From Streptomyces sp. NBC_00569 (GTDB lineage Bacteria; Actinomycetota; Actinomycetes; Streptomycetales; Streptomycetaceae): a DNA stretch of 64,000 nucleotides. Below are positions 55,501 to 64,000 of the stretch, one piece after another. The DNA is taken from NCBI RefSeq assembly GCF_036345255.1, contig NZ_CP107783.1:3328501-3392500 (forward strand), in the 5' to 3' direction. A program made the translations under genes and the position numbers. The first letter of the stretch is position 1. Each line of letters opens with the position of its first letter. The notes beneath the pieces are model-generated. The model ran no database searches. It was not told the origin of the DNA and worked only from the letters and a program-made list of their open reading frames with translations.

Positions 55501-58056
55501 CCGCACGCGCGCCTGACCGCCCAGCTGGCCCTCCGTACCCACCTCGCGGGCCACGCGGGTCACCTGCTCGGCGAACGACGACAGCTGGTCCACCATCGTG
55601 TTGACGGTCGTGACGAGTTCGAGGATCTCGCCCTTGGCGTCGACGGTGATCTTCTTGGACAGGTCGCCGCGGGCGACGGCCGTGGTGACCTCGGCGATGT
55701 TGCGCACTTGAAGGGTCAGGTTGTTGGCCATGCCGTTCACGGACTGCGTGAGGTCCTTCCAGGTGCCGGAGACACCCTGGACCTCGGCCTGCCCGCCGAG
55801 GATGCCCTCCGTACCCACCTCGCGGGAGACCCGCGTGACCTGCTCGGCGAAGTTCGAGAGCTGGTCCACCATCGTGTTGAGGGTGTTCTTCAGCTCCAGG
55901 ATCTCGCCGCGCGCGTCCACGTCGATCTTCTGCGACAGGTCACCCCGCGCCACCGCCGTGGCGACCTGTGCGATGTTGCGCACCTGGGCGGTGAGGTTGC
56001 CGGCCATACCGTTCACGGAGTCGGTCAGGTCGCGCCACACACCGGCGACGCCGGGCACCTGCGCCTGACCGCCGAGCCGGCCTTCCGTACCCACCTCGCG
56101 GGCCACCCGCGTCACCTGGTCGGCGAACGCGGAGAGCTGGTCGACCATCGTGTTGATCGTGTTCTTGAGTTCGAGGATCTCGCCGCGCGCGTCCACGTCG
56201 ATCTTCTGCGACAGGTCACCCCGCGCCACCGCCGTGGTCACCTGTGCGATCTGGCGCACCTGCGAAGTCAGGTTCCCCGCCATGAAGTTGACGGAGTCGG
56301 TGAGTTCCTTCCAGGTGCCGGACACGCCGTCGACCCGCGCCTGACCGCCGAGCCGGCCCTCGGTGCCCACGTCGCGCGCCATGCGCGTCACCTGGTCGGC
56401 GAACGAGGACAGCTGGTCCACCATCGTGTTCACGGTGTTCTTCAGCTGAAGCATCTCGCCGGACACGTCGACGGTGACCTTCTGCGACAGGTCGCCGTTG
56501 GCCACGGCCGTCGTCACCTGCGCGATGTTGCGGACCTGGCCCGTCAGGTTGCGGAAGGCCGTGTTGACGGAGTCCGTCAGGTCCTTCCACGTACCGGCCG
56601 CGCCCTGCACATGCGCCTGGCCGCCCAGCTCACCCTCGACACCGATCTCCCGCGCCACACGGGTGACTTCGGAGCCGAACGCGGACAGCTGGTCCACCAT
56701 CGTGTTGACGGTGTTCTTGAGCTCGAGCATCTCGCCGGCGACGTCGACGGTCACCTTCTGCGAGAGATCACCGTTCGCCACCGCCGTCGTGACGGTCGCG
56801 ATGTCGCGCACCTGCGTGGTCAGGTTCCGGAAGACCGTGTTCACCGAATCGGTGAGGTCCTTCCACGTCCCCGCCGCACCCGGCACATTCGCCTGCCCGC
56901 CGAGCTGCCCCTCGGCACCGACCTCGTTGGCCACACGCGTGACCTCGTCGGCGAACGTGCGCAGCGTCTCGGTCATCTGATTGATCGTCTCGGCGAGCTG
57001 GGCGACCTCACCGCGTGCCGACACCGTCACCTTCTGCGACAGATCACCGTTGGCGACGGCCGTCGTGACCTGCGCGATCCCCCGCACCTGAGCCGTCAGG
57101 TTGCCGGCCATAAGATTTACGGAATCGGTGAGGTCCTTCCACACACCCGCCACACCCGGCACCTGCGCCTGGCCACCGAGCTCGCCCTCCGTGCCCACCT
57201 CGCGGGCCACCCGGGTCACCTCGGAGGAGAAGGACGACAGCTGGTCCACCATCGTGTTGACGGTGTTCTTCAGTTCGAGCATCTCGCCCGCGACGTGAAC
57301 CGTCACCTTCCGGGACAGATCACCCTTGGCCACCGCGGTCGTCACGAGAGCAATGTCACGCACCTGCGCCGTCAGCCGGTACGCCATGGTGTTGACCGAA
57401 TCCGTGAGGTCCTTCCACGAACCGGACATACCGCGCACCCGGGCCTGACCGCCCAGCTTGCCCTCCGTGCCCACCTCACTGGCCACCCGCGTGACCTCGT
57501 CGGTGAACGTCGACAGCTGGTCCACCAGGTTGTTGACGGTGCGCCCGACCTTGAGGAACTCGCCCCGCAGCGGATGACCGTTGCCGTCCGGCACCTGCGA
57601 ACGCAGCTCCATACGCGGCGACAGATCGCCCTCCGCGACCGCCGTGAGCACCCGTCCGACCTCGGAGACCGGGCGTACGAGGTCGTCGACCAGGGCATTC
57701 GAGGCGTTGATCGCCGCGGCCCAGGAGCCCTCACAGGCGCCCGTCTCGAGCCGCTCGGTGAGCTTTCCCTCGCGCCCGACCATCCGCCTCACCCGCGACA
57801 GCTCGCCGGTGAGGTGCAGATTCCGGTCCGCGACCTCGTTGAAGACCGCCGCGATCTCGGCCATGAGGCCGTCACCCGACACCGTGAGGCGCTTGCGGAA
57901 GTTACCGTCCCGCATCGCCACGAGACCGGCGAGCAGTCTGTTCAGGGCAGCGGTGTCCACCGCTGTGGTCCCATTGCGCGGTTTACGCTGTTTCGCCAGG
58001 GACTGTCCGCCCTTTGCGCGCGTATTCGTGCCTCGCGACGCTGCGCCAGACTCCAC
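52546..58056 (-). CDS. osaA: OsaA-like hybrid histidine kinase with tandem HAMP array
   Basis: A giant (1836-residue) hybrid kinase without membrane segments. Residues about 40-1100 are tandem HAMP domains in 92-residue units; ten copies carry a GGQAxVxGxxGxWKDLTxSVN core. A GAF domain follows (about 1120-1270), then a coiled coil, HisKA with H1369 in [12 protein letters not shown], HATPase, an Arg/Gln/Pro linker, and a C-terminal receiver with D1766 in [11 protein letters not shown]. This is the OsaA layout of S. coelicolor, whose osaAB locus handles osmotic stress. The GTG at 58056 has GGGAGGGA five bases upstream. osaB lies downstream and osaC is divergent. Confidence 0.92.
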   Translation of the reverse strand: MESGAASRGTNTRAKGGQSLAKQRKPRNGTTAVDTAALNRLLAGLVAMRDGNFRKRLTVSGDGLMAEIAAVFNEVADRNLHLTGELSRVRRMVGREGKLTERLETGACEGSWAAAINASNALVDDLVRPVSEVGRVLTAVAEGDLSPRMELRSQVPDGNGHPLRGEFLKVGRTVNNLVDQLSTFTDEVTRVASEVGTEGKLGGQARVRGMSGSWKDLTDSVNTMAYRLTAQVRDIALVTTAVAKGDLSRKVTVHVAGEMLELKNTVNTMVDQLSSFSSEVTRVAREVGTEGELGGQAQVPGVAGVWKDLTDSVNLMAGNLTAQVRGIAQVTTAVANGDLSQKVTVSARGEVAQLAETINQMTETLRTFADEVTRVANEVGAEGQLGGQANVPGAAGTWKDLTDSVNTVFRNLTTQVRDIATVTTAVANGDLSQKVTVDVAGEMLELKNTVNTMVDQLSAFGSEVTRVAREIGVEGELGGQAHVQGAAGTWKDLTDSVNTAFRNLTGQVRNIAQVTTAVANGDLSQKVTVDVSGEMLQLKNTVNTMVDQLSSFADQVTRMARDVGTEGRLGGQARVDGVSGTWKELTDSVNFMAGNLTSQVRQIAQVTTAVARGDLSQKIDVDARGEILELKNTINTMVDQLSAFADQVTRVAREVGTEGRLGGQAQVPGVAGVWRDLTDSVNGMAGNLTAQVRNIAQVATAVARGDLSQKIDVDARGEILELKNTLNTMVDQLSNFAEQVTRVSREVGTEGILGGQAEVQGVSGTWKDLTQSVNGMANNLTLQVRNIAEVTTAVARGDLSKKITVDAKGEILELVTTVNTMVDQLSSFAEQVTRVAREVGTEGQLGGQARVRGVTGIWKDLSDNVNLMANNLTSQVRNISQVAAAVANGDLTKKVTVEARGEVAQLADTVNTMVTTLSSFADQVTRVAREVGTDGILGGQARVPGVSGTWKDLTESVNGMASNLTGQVRNIAMVTTAIAKGDLTKKIDIDARGEILELKTTINTMVDQLSSFAEQVTRVAREVGTEGQLGGQARVRDVDGTWRDLTESVNEMAGNLTRQVRAIAAVATAVTRGDLNLKIDVDAAGEIQVLQDNINKMISNLRDTTIANEEQDWLKGNLARISGLMQGRRDLEDVASLIMSELTPVVSAQHGAFFLALPTDEAEAGSAPEDAYELRMLGSYGYSMGSMPTSFRPGETLIGTAAQEKRAILVENVPQGYLKIASGLGEAPPAHVIVLPVLFEGTVLGVIELATFQPFTQIQKDFLNQIAEMIATSVNTISVNTKTEVLLKQSQELTEQLRERSAELENRQKALQASNAELEEKAELLAQQNRDIEVKNTEIEEARQVLEERAEQLAVSMRYKSEFLANMSHELRTPLNSLLILAKLLADNADSNLTPKQVEFAETIHGAGSDLLQLINDILDLSKVEAGKMDVSPTRIALVQLVDYVEATFRPLTAEKGLDFSVRVSPELPATLHTDEQRLLQVLRNLLSNAVKFTDSGAVELVIRPAGADVPDAIREQLLEAGSLREPDGDLIAFSVTDTGIGIASGKMRVIFEAFKQADGTTSRKYGGTGLGLSISREIARLLGGEIHAQSEPGRGSTFTLYMPLHASELPPQGYPQLAPTIEPGMHAVPMDVMPPEASMPPEVRSYQDTQHGPAALFRRRRRQVAAPEQRPALPGQPGQHVPAAPAQERAQEQGAGTGQEGAPQERRTFLFGGEKVLIVDDDIRNVFALTSVLEQHGLSVLYAENGREGIEVLEQHDDVTVVLMDIMMPEMDGYATTTAIRRMPQFAGLPIIALTAKAMKGDREKAIESGASDYVTKPVDPDHLLTVMEQWMRGE
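54840..57650. repeat. 276-bp in-frame repeats encoding the HAMP array
   Basis: The osaA HAMP region consists of about ten 276-bp units on the DNA level, with high nucleotide similarity between neighbours (for example the stretches around 55021 and 55573, two units apart). Adjacent copies differ mostly at third codon positions, so the array is a site for unequal recombination. Confidence 0.85.
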
Positions 58057-58327
58057 TGTGTCCCTCCCGCAAGGGTCGGCCGTACTGCTCGGATTACTCG
58101 GGTTCTCTTCGGAATCCTGCCCAGTGTTTCACCATGGCAGAACCAGGCCATAACAGTTCGGCAGCTTCGCACACCGTCCGCACACCCTCCGGGCGGAAAC
58201 ACAAGCGACCGGCATCCGCATGGACGGCGAAGGTAAGTAACCTTGCATGCGGCTGTCCACCCACCCCGGTCCGCCCGGCCAGGGCGGTGGTTTGAGGACG
58301 ACGGGCATCGGAGGGGGCGGCCGCGCC

Positions 58328-61006
58328 ATGAGTTCGGGAGACATGGGCGTCGAGACTCGTATGACTGATACAGGGAGTTCTGTGATCACCGCGCGCGCGG
58401 CTGCCACCTTCGACCCCGTCGGGCGGTCCGTCGCGACCGCCCGCGCCTTTGTGCGCGACACCCTCCAGGGGTGGGGCTTCCCCGACATCATCGACGACGC
58501 GGTCGTCCTCACCAGTGAACTCGTGACGAACGCCGTCGTGCACGCCGGCACCTCCGCCGAGGTCCTGTGCCTGCGCACCGACGACGGCGTACGCGTCGAG
58601 GTCGCCGACCGCTACCCGGAGCGCGAGATCCCGCTCCAGCAGTCCGCGATCAACATGGGCAACCCCGACCGCGAGGGCGGCCGCGGCCTCCAGCTCTGCG
58701 CGGCCCTCGCCACCCGCTGGGGCGTCGACTACACGCCGACCCACAAACTCGTCTGGTTCCAACTCGCCCTTCCCCAGCGCTCGGTGGGCACCCGCACCGC
58801 GGGCCCCGCCCTCCCCACCGACCTCCTCCCACTGGCCGACAGCAGAGTGCGGGTCGCCGTCGTCCAGATCGACCGCACCGGAGCCGTCTCCGCCTGGAGC
58901 GAGGACGCGGAACATCTCTTCGGATACGTCGCCGAACAGGTCATCGGAAAACCCCTCACCGACTTCGCGGCCTGGCCGCACACCCCCGGCACGAGCACGG
59001 GAATCGCCGACGCGCTGCAGTTCTCGCGCTGGGAAGGCAGCTACGGCATCCGCGGCGCCAACGGCCGCGTCACACCCGTCTACGCCTCCCACCTGCGCGT
59101 CCGCGACGCCGACGGCGACCCCTCCACGGTCTGTCTCCTCGTCCGCGACCACGAGCGCGCCGTCCTGCAGACCCCGCTGCGCGGCCAGACCACCTCGGAG
59201 AGCGGCACGCTGTCCGAGGGCAACGCGTCCGACCCGTTCGAGGTCTTCATCGGCTCACCCGCCCCTGACGACCTCGATGGCCTGCTCCAGCGCACCGTCG
59301 AACGCGCCCGCGACATGCTCGACGGCGACTCCGCCTTCCTGCTCCTCGCGACCGATGACGAGACCGAACTGGAGGTCCGCGCCTCCACGGGCCTTCCGTC
59401 GGCCCGTCAGCGCTTCGCCCGCGTCCCCGTGGAGGTGGGGCCCGGCCGCTACGGCTCGGCCCGCATGCCGGCCGTCCACGAGGACCTCACGGTCGTCCCC
59501 GGCGCCGTACCCCTTCTCAACGGCACGGGCATGCGCTCCGTCGTCACGGTCCCGCTCAAGGTCGAGGGCCGCCTCACCGGCTCCCTCGGCGTCGCGGCGG
59601 AGGCACCCGACCGCTACTCGAACGAGGAGGCCCTGCGCCTCCAGTTCGCCGCCGACCGCATCGCCCTGGCCGTCGAGTCGGCCCGCCTCGGCGAGCTCGA
59701 AAAGCTCCGCCGCGGCTCCCTGAGCTTCCTCGTCGAGGCATCCGACCTCCTCGCCGGCACGCTCGACCGCGACCAGACCCTGGCGCTCATGGCCCAGATG
59801 ACGGTCCCGACGCTCGCCACCTGGTGCGCCGTCTACACGATCGCCGACCAGTCCTCGGAGCCGTACCTCTCCTACGTCCTGCACGAGGACGAGGAGCGCA
59901 TCGACGGCCTCAAGGCGCTCCTCTCCAAGATCTCCCCGCCCGACCCGGTTCCGACCCCCGGAGCCCGCGTCTGGGCGGCACCTGCCGAAGCGGCCCACCA
60001 GGCGGCTCTGCGGACGTCCAAGCGCAGCCTCGGCCTCGGCGCGCCGGCGAGCGTCAGCTCGGGCATCGGCACGACCCTCGCCACGGCCTCCGCGGTCGGC
60101 GGCGAGACGGTCGTCCTCCCCCTGGTCGCCCGCAACCGCGTCATCGGCATGCTCACGCTCGGCAAGCCGTCCGACGAACACTTCCGCCAGGAAATCCTGG
60201 AACTGGCCGAGGACTTGAGCCGCCGTGCCGCCCTCGCCCTGGACAACGCGCGCCTCTACTCGGAGCGCATGGCCATCAGCCAGTCCCTCCAGCGAAGCCT
60301 GCTCCCGCCGGAGCTCCCGCACATCCCGGGCGTCGAGGTCGAGGTCATCTACCGCGCGGCCGGCGAGGGAAACGAGGTGGGCGGCGACTTCTACGACCTC
60401 TTCCCGATCCGCGACGGCGCCTACGGCTTCGCCATCGGCGACGTCTGCGGTACGGGACCGGAGGCCGCGGCGGTCACCGGCCTGGCCCGGCACGCCCTGC
60501 GCCTCCTGGCCCGCGAAGGCTTCGGCGGCCCCGCGGTCCTGGAGCGCCTGAACGCCGCGATCCTCGACGAGGGCGCCCGAAGCCGCTTCCTCACGCTCCT
60601 CTACGGGGAGTTGTGGCCGCAGGAGGACGGCTCGGCGGTCCTGAAGATGGTCTGCGCCGGTCACCCGCTCCCCCTGCGCCTGCGCCAGGACGGCACGGTC
60701 GAGCCGTACGCGGAGCCGCAGCCGCTGCTCGGCGTCATGGAGGACCTGGAGCTCTATGAGCAGACGATGACGCTCGACCCGGGCGATGTCCTCCTCTGTG
60801 TCACGGACGGCATCACCGAACGCCGCGAAGGCACCCGCATGCTGGGCGACGACGGCCTGGCGGACGTCCTGACGACCTGTACGGGTCTGACGGCCGGCGC
60901 GGTGGCGGCCCGCATCATGCGCGCGGTCGAGCGTTTCGCGTCTGACGCCCCTTCGGACGACATGGCCATCCTGACCATGCGTGTCCCGGAACTCCAGAAG
61001 GACTGA
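58328..61006 (+). CDS. osaC: OsaC-like RsbW/PAS/GAF/PP2C regulator
   Basis: An 892-residue multi-domain regulator: an anti-sigma-type HATPase (about 20-140) with ELVTNAVVHA and DREGGRGLQLC, a PAS domain (about 170-290, VQIDRTGAVSAWSEDAEHLFGY), two GAF domains (about 315-480 and 480-655), and a C-terminal PP2C/SpoIIE phosphatase (about 665-890) with GNEVGGDFYDLF and SDDMAILTMRVPE. In S. coelicolor OsaC modulates SigB after osmotic stress. The ATG at 58328 follows AGGGGG by ten bases; a GTG at 58381 with GGGAG is an alternative. It is divergent from osaA, with 271 bases between. Confidence 0.9.
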   Translation: MSSGDMGVETRMTDTGSSVITARAAATFDPVGRSVATARAFVRDTLQGWGFPDIIDDAVVLTSELVTNAVVHAGTSAEVLCLRTDDGVRVEVADRYPEREIPLQQSAINMGNPDREGGRGLQLCAALATRWGVDYTPTHKLVWFQLALPQRSVGTRTAGPALPTDLLPLADSRVRVAVVQIDRTGAVSAWSEDAEHLFGYVAEQVIGKPLTDFAAWPHTPGTSTGIADALQFSRWEGSYGIRGANGRVTPVYASHLRVRDADGDPSTVCLLVRDHERAVLQTPLRGQTTSESGTLSEGNASDPFEVFIGSPAPDDLDGLLQRTVERARDMLDGDSAFLLLATDDETELEVRASTGLPSARQRFARVPVEVGPGRYGSARMPAVHEDLTVVPGAVPLLNGTGMRSVVTVPLKVEGRLTGSLGVAAEAPDRYSNEEALRLQFAADRIALAVESARLGELEKLRRGSLSFLVEASDLLAGTLDRDQTLALMAQMTVPTLATWCAVYTIADQSSEPYLSYVLHEDEERIDGLKALLSKISPPDPVPTPGARVWAAPAEAAHQAALRTSKRSLGLGAPASVSSGIGTTLATASAVGGETVVLPLVARNRVIGMLTLGKPSDEHFRQEILELAEDLSRRAALALDNARLYSERMAISQSLQRSLLPPELPHIPGVEVEVIYRAAGEGNEVGGDFYDLFPIRDGAYGFAIGDVCGTGPEAAAVTGLARHALRLLAREGFGGPAVLERLNAAILDEGARSRFLTLLYGELWPQEDGSAVLKMVCAGHPLPLRLRQDGTVEPYAEPQPLLGVMEDLELYEQTMTLDPGDVLLCVTDGITERREGTRMLGDDGLADVLTTCTGLTAGAVAARIMRAVERFASDAPSDDMAILTMRVPELQKD

Positions 61007-61018
61007 GAGCCCAACGCG

Positions 61019-61050
61019 AAAGGCCCCCGCCCGAAAGGGCGGAGGCCTTT
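61019..61050. terminator. hairpin terminator between osaC and tRNA-Thr
   Basis: A 14-bp stem (61019-61032 against 61037-61050) with a GAAA tetraloop and one internal mismatch has A-runs on the left and T-runs on the right. It can stop osaC transcription and, on the other strand, the tRNA transcript. Confidence 0.88.
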
Positions 61051-61057
61051 ATCTCTG

Positions 61058-61130
61058 AGCCCCCAAGCGGAATCGAACCGCTGACCTTCTCCTTACCATG
61101 GAGACGCTCTACCGACTGAGCTATAGGGGC
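61058..61130 (-). tRNA. tRNA-Thr (anticodon GGT)
   Basis: Read on the minus strand from 61130 the sequence folds as a cloverleaf: acceptor GCCCCTA/TGGGGGC, D arm GCTCAGTCGGTAGAGC, anticodon stem TCTCC/GGAGA with loop ATGGTAA (anticodon GGT), and T arm AGCGG-TTCGATT-CCGCT. CCA is not encoded. Confidence 0.95.
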
Positions 61131-61215
61131 CTGTTGCTTTCCCGGGGTTTCCCCCGCAGCAACGGAATTAAGCATACCCGAACTTCAGCTCGGTTCGAAC
61201 CGCCCCGCCCGCGCG

Positions 61216-61893
61216 TCAGAAAGCGGGCTGCAGCAGCCCACCGAGCGCGTTGCACGCGGAGACGACCTTGTGGAGTTCGCGCCGCGACAGCGTGCCACTG
61301 ACGGGCAGCGCCAGCGTCTCGTCGGCGGCCCGCTCCGTCTCCGGCAGCGCCACGTCACGCCGGAACTGCGGCAGCCGGTGCACGGGCGTCTTCACCGGCA
61401 CGCGGCAGTCAATTCCCCTGGCCCGTACGGCATGCGCGAAGGCGTCCCGGTCGGGCCGCCCGTTGCCGGGCACCCGGACGACGTACTGCTGGTAGGTGTG
61501 CCGCTCGCTCCCGGCGGGCGTCCGTACGCCACTGAGCCGCGCGTTCAGATAGCCGGCGTGCGCCTGCCGCTCGGCGAGCCCGTCGTGCGGCTGCTCCGAC
61601 TCGCCCTGCTCCAGGACGAGCAGCCCGCGCCGCCCACCGATCTGCCGGAGCCGCGCCACATCGGCCGGCTGCCCGAAGCGGTGTACGGCGATGATCGCCG
61701 CGGTGTGCGCACTGACGCCGGCCTCGACCGAGGCGGGGGCGAGACAGTACGTGTCGGGGTCTATGTCCGCGAACACCGGCCTGGCACCGGCCAGTTCGAC
61801 GGCCTCCGCAACCTCGACGTTCCCGTAGGCGGGCACGATGACCTCGTCACCGGTTCCGATACCGGCGGCCCTCAGCATTGCAACTGTCCCCAT
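61216..61893 (-). CDS. shortened DegT/DnrJ/EryC1/StrS-family protein
   Basis: A 225-residue protein resembling sugar aminotransferases of the DegT family: MLRAAGIGTGDEVIVPAYGNVEVAEAVELAGARPVFADIDPDTYCLAP, a segment AHTAAIIAVHRFGQPADVARLRQIGGRRGLLVLEQGESE, and the C-terminal PVKTPVHRLPQFR...LALPVSGTLSRRELHKVVSACNALG. Compared with the usual about 370 residues, the part with the PLP-binding Lys and the block after it is missing. It is therefore unlikely to be a normal aminotransferase; it may be a degenerate or regulatory relative. The ATG at 61893 is the only good start. Confidence 0.75.
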   Translation of the reverse strand: MGTVAMLRAAGIGTGDEVIVPAYGNVEVAEAVELAGARPVFADIDPDTYCLAPASVEAGVSAHTAAIIAVHRFGQPADVARLRQIGGRRGLLVLEQGESEQPHDGLAERQAHAGYLNARLSGVRTPAGSERHTYQQYVVRVPGNGRPDRDAFAHAVRARGIDCRVPVKTPVHRLPQFRRDVALPETERAADETLALPVSGTLSRRELHKVVSACNALGGLLQPAF

Positions 61894-61940
61894 GGCACGG
61901 GATGTTGGCCGCGCAACGTGAACGACAAGTGACGCAAAAC

Positions 61941-61984
61941 AAAAAAGAGCTGGTCCCTGAACCGAAGTTCAGGGACCAGCTCTA
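61941..61984 (-). terminator. intrinsic terminator of the rrn operon
   Basis: A perfect 17-bp stem (61947-61963 against 61968-61984) with a CGAA loop lies eight bases beyond the 5S 3' end. On the minus strand it is followed by a U-run (A-run at 61942-61947), so this is a rho-independent terminator. Confidence 0.93.
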
Positions 61985-61991
61985 TAAAAGG

Positions 61992-62111
61992 AGTTCGGCG
62001 GCGTCCTACTCTCCCACAGGGTCCCCCCTGCAGTACCATCGGCGCTGTGAGGCTTAGCTTCCGGGTTCGGAATGTAACCGGGCGTTTCCCTCACGCTATG
62101 ACCACCGAAAC
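61992..62111 (-). rRNA. 5S ribosomal RNA
   Basis: On the minus strand the 120-base sequence starts GTTTCGGTGGTCATAG and ends GCCGAACT, with the conserved CGAAC loop and terminal stem typical of Streptomyces 5S rRNA. It lies downstream of 23S in the usual 16S-23S-5S order. Confidence 0.95.
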
Positions 62112-62202
62112 ACTATGAAACTGTCAACCGCACCACGCTCTGTGACAAACGTGGGGTTGTTCGTGGTTTCAGAACCAACACAGTGGACGCGAGCAACTGA
62201 GG

Positions 62203-64000
<1,798 letters not shown>

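Noticed and set aside
52585..58236. 1883-codon plus-strand open frame opposite osaA
   Set aside because: It is a mirror of the HAMP repeats caused by GC-rich third positions; the His/Leu/Arg-rich protein has no family features and no ribosome binding site.
61058..61130. Integration site for a mobile element at tRNA-Thr
   Set aside because: No integrase gene or repeated tRNA 3' end is found in the flanks.

Overview
The window is high-GC actinobacterial DNA and almost certainly from Streptomyces. Evidence: strong G/C bias at third codon positions; many GTG starts; ATGA/GTGA stop-start overlaps; and linked genes typical of the genus (recA-recX, gluRK-gluABCD, ftsK-rimO-pgsA-cinA-clgR, osaA-osaB-osaC, and an rrn operon). 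All names rest on recognition of family features in the sequence; no database search was possible.

Region 1 (1-9.9 kb) looks like one flank of an aromatic (type II) polyketide gene cluster. It encodes an ActIII-like C-9 ketoreductase, an ActIV-like cyclase/thioesterase, an ActVA-ORF5-like flavin hydroxylase with an ActVB-like flavin reductase, a P450 with its own ferredoxin and ferredoxin reductase, an SRPBCC protein, a SnoaL-fold protein and a DHA2 exporter. A 49-residue ORF of unknown function ends the ketoreductase operon. No ketosynthase, chain-length factor or ACP lies in the window, so the minimal PKS must lie left of position 1, elsewhere in the genome, or be absent.

Region 2 (10-17 kb) is a glutamate sensing and uptake block: a TAXI-type binding protein, a GluK/GluR-like two-component pair, and the divergent gluABCD importer.

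Region 3 (17-24 kb) holds an aromatic-ring FAD monooxygenase, a coupled cysteine dioxygenase-rhodanese pair, and a two-gene unit made of an ArsR-type regulator with a long repeat-encoded tail and an FtsX-type permease without an ATPase.

Region 4 (24-36.6 kb) runs from recX and recA (SOS-type box upstream) through a probable lipoprotein remnant, membrane proteins, an AI-2E family transporter, a DUF3046 protein, a PucR-type regulator next to an MBL hydrolase-MFS pair, and azlCD behind an AraC regulator.

Region 5 (36.7-51.5 kb) is core housekeeping: Lhr helicase, a Nei/Fpg glycosylase, an SDR, ClgR, then the minus-strand run ftsK, rodZ-like, rimO, pgsA, cinA.

Region 6 (51.5-64 kb) carries the osmoadaptation genes osaB, osaA (giant hybrid kinase with a tandem HAMP array) and divergent osaC, followed by tRNA-Thr(GGT), a shortened DegT-family protein, and the 3' part of an rrn operon (5S and most of the 3' half of 23S) on the minus strand.
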